Shown here: positions 40,177-51,758 of the stretch, piece by piece | Layout: each line of letters starts with the position of its first letter | Position numbering within the stretch: position 1 is the first letter of the stretch | DNA from: Candidatus Aphodousia gallistercoris | GTDB lineage: Bacteria > Pseudomonadota > Gammaproteobacteria > Burkholderiales > Burkholderiaceae_F | Assembly (NCBI GenBank): GCA_018714185.1 | Contig: DVNT01000064.1 | Span: forward strand, 1 to 64,000 | Direction of reading: 5' to 3' | Length of the DNA stretch: 64,000 bases | Notes under the pieces: model-generated | What the model was told of the DNA's origin: nothing | Database searches by the model: none | Seen by the model: only the letters and a program-made list of their open reading frames with translations | Program-made: the position numbers and the translations under genes

Positions 40177-40833
40177 TTATTTGAATTCCGTTAAAAGATC
40201 TGTCAATTCCAAACGAGACTTCGGCCGCGAAGCGTTACTGTCATCGGGCGCACGATAGCCGAGGCTGACAGCCACAACGCTTCTTAAACCTTGGGATTTC
40301 AGGTCAAGCAACTCATCGAGCTTGTCGAAGTCGATCCCTTCCAAAGCCGTCGAATCAATTCCCATGCCGGCTGCCGCAAACAAAAGAAAGCCCAACGCAA
40401 TGTAGGCTTGGGCGGTTTCCCAAGCAAGGGTATCGGCAACCGAGTGGGTGTGTAGGCCGACAAAGTGGCGGCGGCCTGCATCGAGTGCGCCGCTGATTTT
40501 CATGTCTTTGTAGCGCCCGTCGGCAATTTCTTTGGCAAGGACTTTCTGCAGGTGCTCTTCGGAGATTTTTTCCGGCACGGCAAAAACGATGACGTCGCTT
40601 GCTTTCGTGATGCGCTCCTTATTGAAGTCGGCCACCACCTGCGCCATTTTCTCTCGGGCTTGTTGATCGGAAATCAGGATGAATTTCCACGTTTGCGAAT
40701 TCACCGAAGACGGGGAAAGACGGAGAATTTCCAATAAGTCTTGCAGCTTTTCCCGGGGAATCTTTTTCCCGCTGTAATGTTTGGTGGTATAGCGCTCGCG
40801 GGCAATGCGCAGCATTTCGTTGCAATCGGTCAT
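40177..40833 (-). CDS. NAD(P)H-dependent nitroreductase, NfsB-like (218 aa)
   Basis: ATG 40833 follows AGGAGG on the minus strand, so the longer frame upstream is not used. Features are Arg-Tyr-Thr-Thr-Lys-His-Tyr (FMN phosphate site), Leu-Arg-Leu-Ser-Pro-Ser-Ser-Val-Asn-Ser-Gln-Thr-Trp and a C-terminal Val-Ala-Val-Ser-Leu-Gly-Tyr-Arg. It reduces nitroaromatics or quinones with FMN. Substrate is unknown. Confidence 0.88.
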   Translation of the reverse strand: MTDCNEMLRIARERYTTKHYSGKKIPREKLQDLLEILRLSPSSVNSQTWKFILISDQQAREKMAQVVADFNKERITKASDVIVFAVPEKISEEHLQKVLAKEIADGRYKDMKISGALDAGRRHFVGLHTHSVADTLAWETAQAYIALGFLLFAAAGMGIDSTALEGIDFDKLDELLDLKSQGLRSVVAVSLGYRAPDDSNASRPKSRLELTDLLTEFK

Positions 40834-40938
40834 AATTGATCCTCCTAAGAATCGATTGTAGGCGCAATCGACTTTCGAGCCCAAGATGCTTTTGTCGTTC
40901 AGGCAGGTACAATGCCCTATCTTTGAAGGAGAAAATCC

Positions 40939-41784
40939 ATGCAGTGGCACTGCGGCTCTAAAATTTTGGATCTTACCCGCCCCTTGGTCATGGGGATCGT
41001 GAACGTAACGCCTGACTCATTTTCGGATGGGGGCGAGCATGCGAGCGCAGCGCAGGCAATTGAACATGCAAGGCGCTTGCTGCAGGAAGGAGCCGATTTG
41101 GTCGATATCGGCGGAGAATCAACTCGTCCGGGTGCAGCCCCGGTCTCCTGGCAAGAAGAGCTGGAACGCGTTTTGCCTGTGGTCAAAGCGCTGGTTCGTG
41201 ACGGTGCTTGCGTTTCCGTGGATACGAGTAGCCCGCAAGTCATGCGGGCTGTGATTGATGCCGGGGTGCACATGATCAATGATGTCCGAGCCTTGAGCGC
41301 GGCCGGCGCCATGGAAGCGGTGGCTCGAAGTTCGGTCGGGGTGTGCCTGATGCACATGCAGGGAACGCCTAAAGACATGCAGCAAGAGCCCCATTATGAC
41401 AATCTGCTCGAACAGGTGAAGGCGTTCTTACTATCTAGAGCCCGGGCTTGCGAAGCCGCGGGCATCGATGCCGAGCGAATCGGCCTTGACTACGGCTTCG
41501 GTTTCGGCAAAACCGTGGATCAGAATTTTGAGCTTTTAGCACATACGGCCGACTTTGCCGGGCTCGCTTATCCTCTGCTGGTCGGCCTATCGAGAAAGTC
41601 CAGCTTGGGCGCGGTCACGGGACGCCCCGTCCATGAGCGCGTGTCCGCTTCGGTCGCCGGCGCCTTAATTGCCGCCCAAAAAGGGGCGGCCGTTGTCCGG
41701 GTGCATGACGTTGCAGCCACGGTGGATGCGTTTAAAATTTGGTTCAAGACAGAATCGATATTGAGAGGCAAGTATGAGCCGTAA
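40939..41784 (+). CDS. folP: Dihydropteroate synthase
   Basis: The signature [15 protein letters not shown] is at residues 18-32, followed by [10 protein letters not shown] near 54 and Gly-Leu-Ser-Arg-Lys-Ser near 217. It joins pABA to the pterin in folate synthesis and is the sulfonamide target. It overlaps glmM by 11 bases, the common folP-glmM arrangement. Confidence 0.96.
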   Translation: MQWHCGSKILDLTRPLVMGIVNVTPDSFSDGGEHASAAQAIEHARRLLQEGADLVDIGGESTRPGAAPVSWQEELERVLPVVKALVRDGACVSVDTSSPQVMRAVIDAGVHMINDVRALSAAGAMEAVARSSVGVCLMHMQGTPKDMQQEPHYDNLLEQVKAFLLSRARACEAAGIDAERIGLDYGFGFGKTVDQNFELLAHTADFAGLAYPLLVGLSRKSSLGAVTGRPVHERVSASVAGALIAAQKGAAVVRVHDVAATVDAFKIWFKTESILRGKYEP

Positions 41785-43108
41785 ATATTTCGGAACGGAT
41801 GGAGTCAGAGGACGCGTCGGAGAATTCCCGATTACGCCTGATTTTGTATTAAAACTAGGCCAGGCGGCCGGCCGGGTACTGCGCCGCCGCATCCAGGGAC
41901 ACCGCCATGTGCGTGTTCTCATCGGCAAGGATACGCGCGTATCGGGCTACATGTTGGAAGCGGCCCTTCAGGCGGGCTTTTCCAGCTCCGGCGTTGACGT
42001 GGTTCTTTGCGGACCGATCCCGACTCCGGCGGTGGCATATCTCACGCGGGCTCAGCGAGCCGATGCCGGCGTCGTGATCAGTGCCAGCCACAATCCCTAT
42101 CACGATAACGGCATTAAGTTCTTTTCCGAATCGGGTACGAAGCTGCCCGATGAGGTGGAGCTCGAGATCGAGCAGGAGCTCGATAAGGGGTACTCCTGCG
42201 TTGAAAGCAATGATTTGGGCAAAGCCTGGCGCTTAGAAGATGCTGCCGGGCGCTACATTGAATTTTGCAAGTCCACCATCGACAGCTCAATTAATTTGAA
42301 GGGGCTTCGCATTTTGGTCGACTGTGCCAACGGGGCGGCCTATCACGTAGCTCCGAGCGTGTATCACGAGTTGGGAGCGGACGTTTTTACGATCGGCGAC
42401 AAGCCCGACGGCTTTAATATCAATGACGGCGTCGGGGCGACGCACACGGAAAATTTGTCGCGCCGCGTTTTCGAGCACGGGTGCGATGTGGGTATTGCCT
42501 TAGACGGAGACGCGGACCGTTTGATTATGGCCGACGGCATGGGCCACGTCTATAACGGCGATGAGCTCCTTTACGTGATGATCCGTGACCGGATGCTCAC
42601 CGAGCCCGTGAAGGGAGCCGTCGGAACGCTCATGACCAACTACGCGTTGGAAAAGCGCTTGGGCGAGCTCGGCGTGGAGTTTGTGAGGGCTAAGGTGGGT
42701 GACCGCTATGTGATGGAGCAGCTTCAAGCCCGCAAGGGTTGGATTTTCGGCGGTGAAACCTCCGGGCACCTGCTCGTGCTCGACTGCCAAACAACCGGCG
42801 ACGGCATTGTGAGCAGCCTTCAGGTGCTCTCGGCCATGCGCCGCTCCAGCAAGAGCTTGGCCGAACTCACTGCCGACCTGAAGCTTTTGCCGCAAGTGCT
42901 GATTAACAAGCGCATCGAAAAGGGCTTTGATTGGAAGGCGCATCAGCCGATGACCGATGCCGTCAAGCACGTGCAAGAGGAATTAAATGGCCGCGGGCGC
43001 GTTCTGATTCGTCCCTCGGGAACGGAGCCGCTTTTGCGCATCATGGTGGAAGCCGACGAAAAGGCTTTGGCGCAAAAGTGGGCCCAGCAAATTGCCGATA
43101 CGCTTTAG
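41774..43108 (+). CDS. glmM: Phosphoglucosamine mutase
   Basis: The phosphoserine loop is Ile-Ser-Ala-Ser-His-Asn-Pro with Ser105, the Mg site is Asp-Gly-Asp-Ala-Asp-Arg near residue 240, the sugar loop Gly-Gly-Glu-Thr-Ser-Gly-His near 330 and the phosphate loop Arg-Pro-Ser-Gly-Thr-Glu-Pro near 412. It makes glucosamine-1-phosphate for peptidoglycan and LPS. Length 444 aa is standard. Confidence 0.96.
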   Translation: MSRKYFGTDGVRGRVGEFPITPDFVLKLGQAAGRVLRRRIQGHRHVRVLIGKDTRVSGYMLEAALQAGFSSSGVDVVLCGPIPTPAVAYLTRAQRADAGVVISASHNPYHDNGIKFFSESGTKLPDEVELEIEQELDKGYSCVESNDLGKAWRLEDAAGRYIEFCKSTIDSSINLKGLRILVDCANGAAYHVAPSVYHELGADVFTIGDKPDGFNINDGVGATHTENLSRRVFEHGCDVGIALDGDADRLIMADGMGHVYNGDELLYVMIRDRMLTEPVKGAVGTLMTNYALEKRLGELGVEFVRAKVGDRYVMEQLQARKGWIFGGETSGHLLVLDCQTTGDGIVSSLQVLSAMRRSSKSLAELTADLKLLPQVLINKRIEKGFDWKAHQPMTDAVKHVQEELNGRGRVLIRPSGTEPLLRIMVEADEKALAQKWAQQIADTL

Positions 43109-43136
43109 GTCCGTATCGCATGAGCGAAGCTTAGAG

Positions 43137-43166
43137 AAGGGGAGGTTGAAGTCTCCCCTTTTTTAT
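43137..43166 (+). terminator. Terminator after glmM
   Basis: AAGGGGAG (43137-43144) pairs with CTCCCCTT (43153-43160), followed by TTTTTT. It lies between the convergent glmM and lrgB genes. Confidence 0.85.
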
Positions 43167-43172
43167 AGGCCG

Positions 43173-43904
43173 CTATTGTGTGAGCCACGCTAATAGGCGC
43201 GGCGCAATGGCTGGGGCCAAGAAGGCCGTCACCAGGCCGGCAAGTCCCATGGCAAGGCCGGAAAAAGCGCCGGCTTTGCCATTAATCTGAAAGGCTCGCG
43301 AAGTTCCCATGCCGTGCGCGGCCACCCCTAAGGCAAAACCTTGGATGTAGCTCTTTTTGATCCGGAAAAGTTTAAATAGCGGCATGGCAATTAAGGCGCC
43401 GACAATGCCGGTGAGTACGACGATGCCGGCCGTAAAATCGGCAATGCCGCCCATTTTTTCGGAAATTCCCATGGCAATCGGCGTCGTGACGCTTTTGGGC
43501 GCCATGGACATGATGCTCTCAAAGGAGGCGCCGAAGACAACGCCGAGCAGGATCGTTGAGGCGATGCCCACCGTGCAGCCGATGAATACGCCGATGAAAA
43601 TCGGCGCCCAGAGTTTCGCCAGCCGCAGACGTTGGTCAAACAACGGCACCGCAAGCGCAACCGTGGCCGGCCCGAGCAGAAAGTGGACAAATTGCGCACC
43701 GCTGAAATAGGTTTCATAAGGGGTGTGCGAGACCAGCAATAAAGGCATCAGGATGGCTACGGCAATCACAAAGGGTGAGAAGATCGTCAAATAGCCGCTT
43801 TTGCGGTATACCACGATGCCGGCTTGGTAAGCTAAGAGCGTTACGCATAACCAGAAAGCTTGGTTGGCTTGCAGATGCTGCCACAGTTCAGTCATTGTCG
43901 TCAT
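43173..43904 (-). CDS. LrgB/CidB family membrane protein
   Basis: It is a 243-aa protein with about six to seven membrane segments. Family phrases include Leu-Leu-Gly-Pro-Ala-Thr-Val-Ala-Leu-Ala-Val-Pro-Leu, Ala-Pro-Lys-Ser-Val-Thr-Thr-Pro-Ile-Ala-Met and Ala-His-Gly-Met-Gly-Thr-Ser-Arg-Ala. It partners LrgA (upstream, overlapping). Members are linked to murein hydrolase control or to export of small organic acids; the role here is open. Confidence 0.88.
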   Translation of the reverse strand: MTTMTELWQHLQANQAFWLCVTLLAYQAGIVVYRKSGYLTIFSPFVIAVAILMPLLLVSHTPYETYFSGAQFVHFLLGPATVALAVPLFDQRLRLAKLWAPIFIGVFIGCTVGIASTILLGVVFGASFESIMSMAPKSVTTPIAMGISEKMGGIADFTAGIVVLTGIVGALIAMPLFKLFRIKKSYIQGFALGVAAHGMGTSRAFQINGKAGAFSGLAMGLAGLVTAFLAPAIAPRLLAWLTQ

Positions 43905-44250
43905 CGTCTACTCCCAGCCATTTGGCAGACCACTGTACGGCAAGCGCCGTGACCACCATGGTGATGGCTGTACCGATAATCAAAATGGCGCCGATGGCAA
44001 GCCACTCTTGGCTGATGCGATCGACGTGGCGCAAAATGCCGACGCCGGCCGGCACGAATAAAAGGGCCAAGTGAGCGAGCAAAACCGAGGCGGTCAAGCG
44101 CACCCGTTCAATCAAGTCGTCTTTAATGAGAAAGCCGATCAGCAGGAAAATCATTCCGAGTACCGGCCCCGGAATGGGCAGCCCGAACGCAAAGGAGAGG
44201 GCTTCCCCGACGAGTTGAAGCAATAAAAATAAAGCAATGGAAACCAGCAT
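43888..44250 (-). CDS. LrgA/CidA family membrane protein (120 aa)
   Basis: ATG 44250 is chosen over an in-frame TTG at 44271, giving the usual size. There are four hydrophobic segments, with Leu-Pro-Ile-Pro-Gly-Pro-Val-Leu-Gly-Met (the LrgA signature, near residue 25). It is holin-like in topology. It overlaps lrgB by 17 bases and the two form an operon. Confidence 0.85.
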   Translation of the reverse strand: MLVSIALFLLLQLVGEALSFAFGLPIPGPVLGMIFLLIGFLIKDDLIERVRLTASVLLAHLALLFVPAGVGILRHVDRISQEWLAIGAILIIGTAITMVVTALAVQWSAKWLGVDDDDND

Positions 44251-44452
44251 GTCGCGGTCCAAAAAGGTCAAAGGGCTGAAATTGTCTCACCGCGGCCATA
44301 AAAAAGCTATGGATAACCCTTATGTTTAATCAAAATCCGGTGGATTTTATACGGGTTTTATCTTAGTACTTCTACGAATATTCAGATTTTCCACTCTGTC
44401 TCAAAATGAATAATGGTTCAACCCTAAATTACTAATGCATATGGGAGGTTGT

Positions 44453-46150
44453 ATGCAAAAAACACGTTGCGCATTGGCCGTTGGCTTGGCAATGATGACC
44501 GGCGTGGCTTGGGCCGTGGTTCCCCAAGTAAGCCCCGAAGTGCAAAAAGCGACGGAAACGATTTACAAAGATCCGGTTATGCAGAAGATGTTGACGGAAT
44601 TAATGAGCGATGAAAATGCTCAATTCCGTTTTAATACGCATATGGAAATTGCCCGTATTGCTTCGCCTTCGCGCTCTGAAATGCGCCGGGCCGAGGAAAT
44701 TACCCGTCGTATGGTCGAGGAGTGGGGATTTGATAAGAAAGACATCATGACCACACCCGAAGGCATTATTGAAGGCGCCGGCATTCAAATCGTTGACGGC
44801 TTGCCAGTCTATAACGTTTGCGTGCGCATCCCCGGCACCTACTCTCAAGAAAAGGGCGCTAAGAGCTACAAGGGTCAATTCCCGAAGGTACTCTTGGAAG
44901 GCCATATCGACACGGTGAATCCGGCTGAATTGCCGCCGGCGAGCAACCCGTACATGCCCGTGAAGTTGCAAAAAGCCACCGAAGCGATTGTTTCAACTCC
45001 CGAGCAGCTTGCAGCCATCAAGGATGAATTGCACTTTGATAAGAACGGCAAGATCATTCAGGACGAAAACTATAAGAAAGCCTACAAGCGCTATGCGAGC
45101 TTAGAAGACGCTCAAAAGAAAGGCGGCTACCGTATCTATGTGCCGGGCTTTGCCGATGCCATGGGTAACACCACCGGCGTGATGACCGCCGCCATCATGA
45201 TGAAGAAGTACAACATCAAGCCCGTGTACGATATTTGGGTGTGCGGTACGGCCGGTGAAGAAGGCAAGGGCAACCTGGACGGTATGAAGCAGCTCTACGG
45301 CTACAACCAAGATACCGGCAAGGGCAACAACGCCTTGAATTTTGTTGCGAACTTCGCTGCCGACTCGACTCGTCCGGGTTCCGGCACGCTCAACTACTTG
45401 GGCAGCTACCGCTTCGAAATCAAGTACACGGAACCGGCCGGCTATAAGATGGGGGCGGCCGATGCGCCGAGCGCTTTGATGGCGATGAGCCGCTCCATTG
45501 CGAAGATCGCCGACTTGAAGACAGCTTGGGATACGGACAAGAAGGCCGAGCGCACGACCTACACGGTGGGTGTAGCCCGTTGCGATGACGCGGCTGCCGA
45601 CGGCCGTTCGCGCTCTTGCACGTTGATGGTCGATATGCGTTCTCCGACGCAAGGACCGTTAAGCGAAATTCGCTCCCGCATTGAGCCCACGTTCAAGGCT
45701 GCGGTTGACGAAGAAAACGCCAAGTACGGTTTGAAGACCGGCGACAAGAATGCCGTGAAGATGGACTTGGTATGGTTCGGCGACCGTCCGGCTCACCAAC
45801 GCAAGAACTTCAACGACATTGTGACGCAGATTTATTGGCAAACGGCTCAAACCGTGGGTATTGACCAGATCAAAGAATTGCGTACCAACGCTTCGAGTTT
45901 GAACGATAACGTGCCGGCAGCTGTCGGCGTGCCGACGGTGAACTTTAACGTTCATACAGTCGCTCAAAGCGGCGGCGGTCATACCTTTAACGAATGGGGT
46001 ATCCCGGGCAATGGCCAAGACGAAGGCAAGCGCATCTTCCGTATGGTGTTAATGGGCTTGACGGCGGCCGGCTACAACACGAGTACCGGCGAAGTCGTAC
46101 AGCCGACGGCTGATCCGATCGGTGCCCGCACGACCGAAGACATGTACTAA
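44453..46150 (+). CDS. Exported M20-family metallopeptidase (565 aa)
   Basis: ATG 44453 follows GGGAGG (44443-44448). A Sec signal peptide (hydrophobic residues 8-22, Ala-Trp-Ala end) leads into a M20-like catalytic fold: Leu-Leu-Glu-Gly-His-Ile-Asp-Thr-Val (first metal His and catalytic Asp), Gly-Thr-Ala-Gly-Glu-Glu-Gly (catalytic Glu) and a late Gly-Gly-His-Thr-Phe-Asn-Glu-Trp (metal His). It probably works in the periplasm on peptides or amides. It is followed 27 bases later by a small exported lid-like protein. Confidence 0.85.
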   Translation: MQKTRCALAVGLAMMTGVAWAVVPQVSPEVQKATETIYKDPVMQKMLTELMSDENAQFRFNTHMEIARIASPSRSEMRRAEEITRRMVEEWGFDKKDIMTTPEGIIEGAGIQIVDGLPVYNVCVRIPGTYSQEKGAKSYKGQFPKVLLEGHIDTVNPAELPPASNPYMPVKLQKATEAIVSTPEQLAAIKDELHFDKNGKIIQDENYKKAYKRYASLEDAQKKGGYRIYVPGFADAMGNTTGVMTAAIMMKKYNIKPVYDIWVCGTAGEEGKGNLDGMKQLYGYNQDTGKGNNALNFVANFAADSTRPGSGTLNYLGSYRFEIKYTEPAGYKMGAADAPSALMAMSRSIAKIADLKTAWDTDKKAERTTYTVGVARCDDAAADGRSRSCTLMVDMRSPTQGPLSEIRSRIEPTFKAAVDEENAKYGLKTGDKNAVKMDLVWFGDRPAHQRKNFNDIVTQIYWQTAQTVGIDQIKELRTNASSLNDNVPAAVGVPTVNFNVHTVAQSGGGHTFNEWGIPGNGQDEGKRIFRMVLMGLTAAGYNTSTGEVVQPTADPIGARTTEDMY

Positions 46151-46177
46151 TCATTGCAGGGAACTTAGGAGATTATT

Positions 46178-46606
46178 ATGAAAGCCAAGTTATTGGTAGC
46201 TTTACTCGGTTCGTTCATCGCCGGCGTTGCCATGGCGGACGTCTCCAGCGTCCTCACAGTGGATTTGCAAGGTCCCGGCGGCCACAGTAACGGTTCGTAC
46301 GGCAACACCAATGCCGTGCATGCCTCGGCTCGAGCCATCATGGAAATTGAAAAAGCGATTCCTTCGCAGAAGCAATGCATGATTACCGACTTCAATGGCG
46401 GCGTCTCCGTGAACGCCATTGCCGCGGACGGTCACTTCAAGGTGACGCTCAATGCCAAGGACGACAAGGAAATGGCCGATTTGAAGGCCAAAGTGGAAAA
46501 GGCAGTCGCTGCCGGCGTTAAAGCTGAAAACGATTTCCGCAATGCCAAGCCCGGCGAATTAACTTCGGGCGGCGTTCCGGCTGCCGTGAGCTACACGATC
46601 AAGTAG
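46178..46606 (+). CDS. Exported protein resembling an isolated M20 dimerisation (lid) domain (142 aa)
   Basis: TTAGGAG precedes the ATG. A signal peptide (cut after Ala-Met-Ala, about residue 20) is followed by a domain reading Val-Asp-Leu-Gln-Gly-Pro-Gly-Gly-His-Ser-Asn-Gly, Thr-Asn-Ala-Val-His-Ala-Ser-Ala-Arg-Ala-Ile and Asn-Gly-Gly-Val-Ser-Val-Asn-Ala-Ile-Ala. That is the order of motifs in the M20 lid domain (Gly-Gly-His-Ser, Asn-Ala-Ile, Gly-Gly, Asn-x-Ile-Pro). No catalytic domain is present. It likely partners the adjacent peptidase. Confidence 0.65.
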   Translation: MKAKLLVALLGSFIAGVAMADVSSVLTVDLQGPGGHSNGSYGNTNAVHASARAIMEIEKAIPSQKQCMITDFNGGVSVNAIAADGHFKVTLNAKDDKEMADLKAKVEKAVAAGVKAENDFRNAKPGELTSGGVPAAVSYTIK

Positions 46607-46620
46607 TCGCACTCACTTCC

Positions 46621-46679
46621 GTTCTGCCTTCGGGCAGAACGGCCGCGCAAAAGAAAACCGGCGCAAATGCGCCGGTTTT
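46621..46679 (+). terminator. Two hairpins ending the M20 operon
   Basis: GTTCTGCC/GGCAGAAC (46621-46640) is followed by AAAACCGGCGC/GCGCCGGTTTT (46654-46679), an intrinsic terminator usable in both directions. Confidence 0.8.
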
Positions 46680-47039
46680 CCTTGGACCAAAGAAGCCTTT
46701 TCAGGACTTATGTGTTTTACCGCTAAGGAGAGAACGTTAAACACATGACAGAGCTGGGAGAAACCCTTTCAAACACCGGATTCCACCCCTTATCGGCCCC
46801 CGATATCTGAAAAGTAGCTCAAACTTCTTATTTGCCGTTTACTTTAGCGCGCAATTCTTGCGTGAAGCTTACGACGCGTAAGAAATTTTGTAATTCCTAT
46901 GATAATGAGAATAGTTATCATTTGCAAGAGCTAAATCGATTTTTCTACCTATATTTTGTGAAAATTTTGTGAAAATATTTTAGAAATTCTTTCTTTTCGG
47001 TAAGATAGCATCTCTTTTATTTTTTTGGCCGGTAAAGCC
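46680..47039. other. AT-rich intergenic region upstream of queA
   Basis: It contains an inverted repeat ATGTGTTTTAC ... GTTAAACACAT (46710-46746, one mismatch), a Fur-box-like site (46901-46919) and a possible -10 TAAGAT near 47002. No coding frame is convincing on either strand. Confidence 0.55.
46901..46919. promoter_or_regulatory. Fur-box-like operator
   Basis: GATAATGAGAATAGTTATC fits the three-hexamer Fur pattern (GATAAT, GAGAAT, spacer A, GTTATC), about 16 of 19 consensus bases. It overlaps a possible -10 (TATGATAAT). The next gene is queA, 120 bases downstream, an unusual Fur target, so the site may be an orphan. Confidence 0.5.
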
Positions 47040-49225
<2,186 letters not shown>

Positions 49226-49351
49226 TTACAAACTGCGAAAAATCGGGAAATTACGGGGCGCGAATTGTTTTCAAAGCCCCGTATAATTACAAAACTTGCA
49301 ACGATCAGTCCGGCTCCCTTGTCCGTGACGATCATCTTTTTGGAGTTATTC

Positions 49352-49696
49352 ATGTTTTTTATCTCGGACGCCTTTGCTCAAACGGCTTCGACCGGCGGTG
49401 ACATGGCCGGTTTCCTCGGCAGCCTTTTGCCGTTGATTTTGATTTTTGCCGTGTTCTGGTTCTTCTTGATTCGCCCGCAACAAAAGCAGCAAAAAGAACG
49501 CGTGAAAATGATGAGCGAGCTCGCCAAGGGCGATGAAATTTTGACGATCGGCGGCATCGTCGGCCGCATCGTTGATTTGGGCGAAGAATATTTGGTCGTG
49601 CAAATTGCTACGGTCAAAGATGAGCGCGTGACGCTCATGATGCCGCGCACGGCCGTTCAAAAGGCCCTGCCCAAGAACACGATCAAGTCGTTCTAA
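49352..49696 (+). CDS. yajC: YajC, Sec translocon accessory protein (114 aa)
   Basis: ATG 49352 follows TGGAGTT. One membrane segment (about 22-42) is followed by Phe-Phe-Leu-Ile-Arg-Pro-Gln-Gln-Lys and a Lys-Gly-Asp-Glu-Ile-Leu-Thr-Ile-Gly-Gly-Ile motif, standard YajC. It joins SecDF. The gene order tgt-yajC-secD-secF is conserved in proteobacteria. Confidence 0.95.
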   Translation: MFFISDAFAQTASTGGDMAGFLGSLLPLILIFAVFWFFLIRPQQKQQKERVKMMSELAKGDEILTIGGIVGRIVDLGEEYLVVQIATVKDERVTLMMPRTAVQKALPKNTIKSF

Positions 49697-49704
49697 TGTA
49701 TTAG

Positions 49705-49735
49705 CAATCGCCTTTGCCTAAAGGCGATTGTTTTT
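49705..49735 (+). terminator. Hairpin between yajC and secD
   Basis: CAATCGCCTTT (49705-49715) pairs with AAGGCGATTG (49721-49730), then TTTTT. It may set yajC expression apart from secDF. Confidence 0.8.
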
Positions 49736-49872
49736 GGGGTGCCCGGGCGTAAAAGCCCGCTCGGGCGCGCTCTTCAAAGCCGGACGGCTTTGATTTGAAC
49801 CCATCATGGACTCGGAGTAAAGGGGAGGGCCTGACCGCCGTTCTCTTTTTCCGTTTTTGCAGAGGACATAAC

Positions 49873-51747
49873 GTGAACCGTTATCCATTGTGGAAATACA
49901 TCGTTATCGTCGTGGTGCTGTTAATCGGTGTCATTTACACGACGCCGAACTTTTTCGGCGAGTCTCCGGCCGTTCAGGTCTCGAGCCAAAAAGCCACGGT
50001 GAAAGTCGATGAGAATGTGTACGAGCGTGTGCAGGCGGCCTTAGCCGAAGCCAATATCACGCCAAACGGCATTTTCTTTGAGCAAGGGGCGCAACAGGCC
50101 ACGCTGCGCGTGCGCTTTGACCCGACGCAAGCCGAGTTGCAGTTGCAAGCCAAGGAAGTCATTGAAAAGTTGCTAAATCCTGATCCGACCGATCCGTCTT
50201 ACGTGGTTGCGCTCAATTTGGTGCCGAATACGCCGGAGTGGCTGCTCAAGTTGCATGCCCTGCCGATGTACTTGGGCTTGGACTTGCGCGGCGGCGTGCA
50301 TTTCCTTTTGGAAGTGGACATGGACGCAGCCATTGAAAAGCGTGCCGATGCCATTGCTTCGGACTTGCGTACGCAGTTTAGAGAAGAGCGCATTCGCCAA
50401 GCCGGCATCACTCGCAACGGGACTTCGCTTGAAATTGCCTTCCGTAGCGAAAACGAACGCGCTAAGGCGCGCGACCTGATTCGCAATACGCACAACGACT
50501 TGACGCTTGAGGATCGCGATGACGGCCAGTTCTATCGTCTCGTGGCCACCATGACGGACCGCTCGCTGACCGAAGTGCGCGATTACGCGTTAAAGCAAAA
50601 CATTTCCACCCTGCATAATCGTATTAACGAACTGGGTGTGGCCGAACCCGTGATTGCCCAGCAAGGAGCCAACCGCATTGTGGTTGAGTTGCCCGGTGTG
50701 CAAGATACGGCCAAAGCCAAAGACATTTTGGGCCGTACCGCAACGTTGGAAATCCGCATGGTCGACGATTCGCCCGAAGCGTATGCGCAGCTTGCCTCCG
50801 GTATCGTTCCCTTTGGCGATGAGCGCTATTACGATCGCTCCGGTACGCCGATTTTGGTGAAGCGCCAAGTGATTTTGACGGGCGACAACCTCAACGATGC
50901 ACAGCCCGGCTTTGACCAGCAAACCCAAGAGCCCACGGTGAATTTAACGCTCGATAGCCGCGGCGCCCGTATTTTCCAAGACGTCACCCGTGACAACGTC
51001 GGCAAGCGCATGGCGATTATCCTTTTTGAAAAGGGTAAGGGCGAAGTGGTGACGGCACCGGTGATTCGGCAAGAAATCGGCGGCGGCCGCGTGCAAATTT
51101 CCGGCAGCATGACGACGGTGGAAGCTACGGATACGGCCTTGCTCTTGCGCGCGGGTTCCCTTGCCGCGCCGATGGAAATTATCGAAGAGCGCTTGATCGG
51201 GCCGAGCTTGGGTGCCGCCAACATTGAAGCGGGCTTTCGCTCGACCGTTTACGGCTTTGCCATCGTGGCTGTGTTCATGGCGATTTACTACCAAGTCTTC
51301 GGCTTAGTGTCCGTGTTTGCCCTGACGTGCAACATCATGATGCTCGTGGCGCTGCTGTCGTTGCTGCAAGCGACGTTGACTTTGCCGGGTATCGCCGCTA
51401 TGGCTTTGACCCTTGGTATGGCCGTGGACTCGAACGTGCTTATTAACGAACGTGTCCGTGAAGAGCTTCGTGAAGGCCGAACCCCGCAACAAGCCATTAG
51501 TGAGGGTTTCGGCATGGCCTTTAATACCATTTTGGACTCCAACGTGACCAGTTTGATTGCCGGTATCGCGTTGCTCATTTTCGGTTCCGGTCCGGTGCGC
51601 GGTTTTGCCGTGGTGCACTGCCTCGGTATTTGCACGTCCATCTTTACCTCGGTGGTTGTGACGCGTGCCTTGATTAATTTGATCTACGGGCGCCAGAAGA
51701 AACTCAAGCGCTTGCATGTGGGTCAAATTTGGAAACCGACTGATTAA
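49873..51747 (+). CDS. secD: Protein translocase subunit SecD
   Basis: GTG 49873 gives the usual N-terminus (Val-Asn-Arg-Tyr-Pro-Leu-Trp-Lys) and has AGAGG eight bases upstream; the longer upstream frame is not used. A first membrane helix, the Tyr-Leu-Gly-Leu-Asp-Leu-Arg-Gly-Gly-Val-His motif, a large periplasmic part and five C-terminal helices with Gly-Met-Ala-Val-Asp-Ser-Asn-Val-Leu-Ile are seen. It uses the proton gradient to pull proteins through SecYEG. 624 aa. Confidence 0.96.
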   Translation: MNRYPLWKYIVIVVVLLIGVIYTTPNFFGESPAVQVSSQKATVKVDENVYERVQAALAEANITPNGIFFEQGAQQATLRVRFDPTQAELQLQAKEVIEKLLNPDPTDPSYVVALNLVPNTPEWLLKLHALPMYLGLDLRGGVHFLLEVDMDAAIEKRADAIASDLRTQFREERIRQAGITRNGTSLEIAFRSENERAKARDLIRNTHNDLTLEDRDDGQFYRLVATMTDRSLTEVRDYALKQNISTLHNRINELGVAEPVIAQQGANRIVVELPGVQDTAKAKDILGRTATLEIRMVDDSPEAYAQLASGIVPFGDERYYDRSGTPILVKRQVILTGDNLNDAQPGFDQQTQEPTVNLTLDSRGARIFQDVTRDNVGKRMAIILFEKGKGEVVTAPVIRQEIGGGRVQISGSMTTVEATDTALLLRAGSLAAPMEIIEERLIGPSLGAANIEAGFRSTVYGFAIVAVFMAIYYQVFGLVSVFALTCNIMMLVALLSLLQATLTLPGIAAMALTLGMAVDSNVLINERVREELREGRTPQQAISEGFGMAFNTILDSNVTSLIAGIALLIFGSGPVRGFAVVHCLGICTSIFTSVVVTRALINLIYGRQKKLKRLHVGQIWKPTD

Positions 51748-51758
51748 AGGAGTGGAGT

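Noticed and set aside
39906..40184. Open frame of 92 aa on the plus strand over tRNA-Arg and tRNA-Pro
   Set aside because: Phrases such as Thr-Gly-Phe-Glu-Pro-Val and Gly-Phe-Glu-Pro-Pro come from antisense reading of tRNAs.
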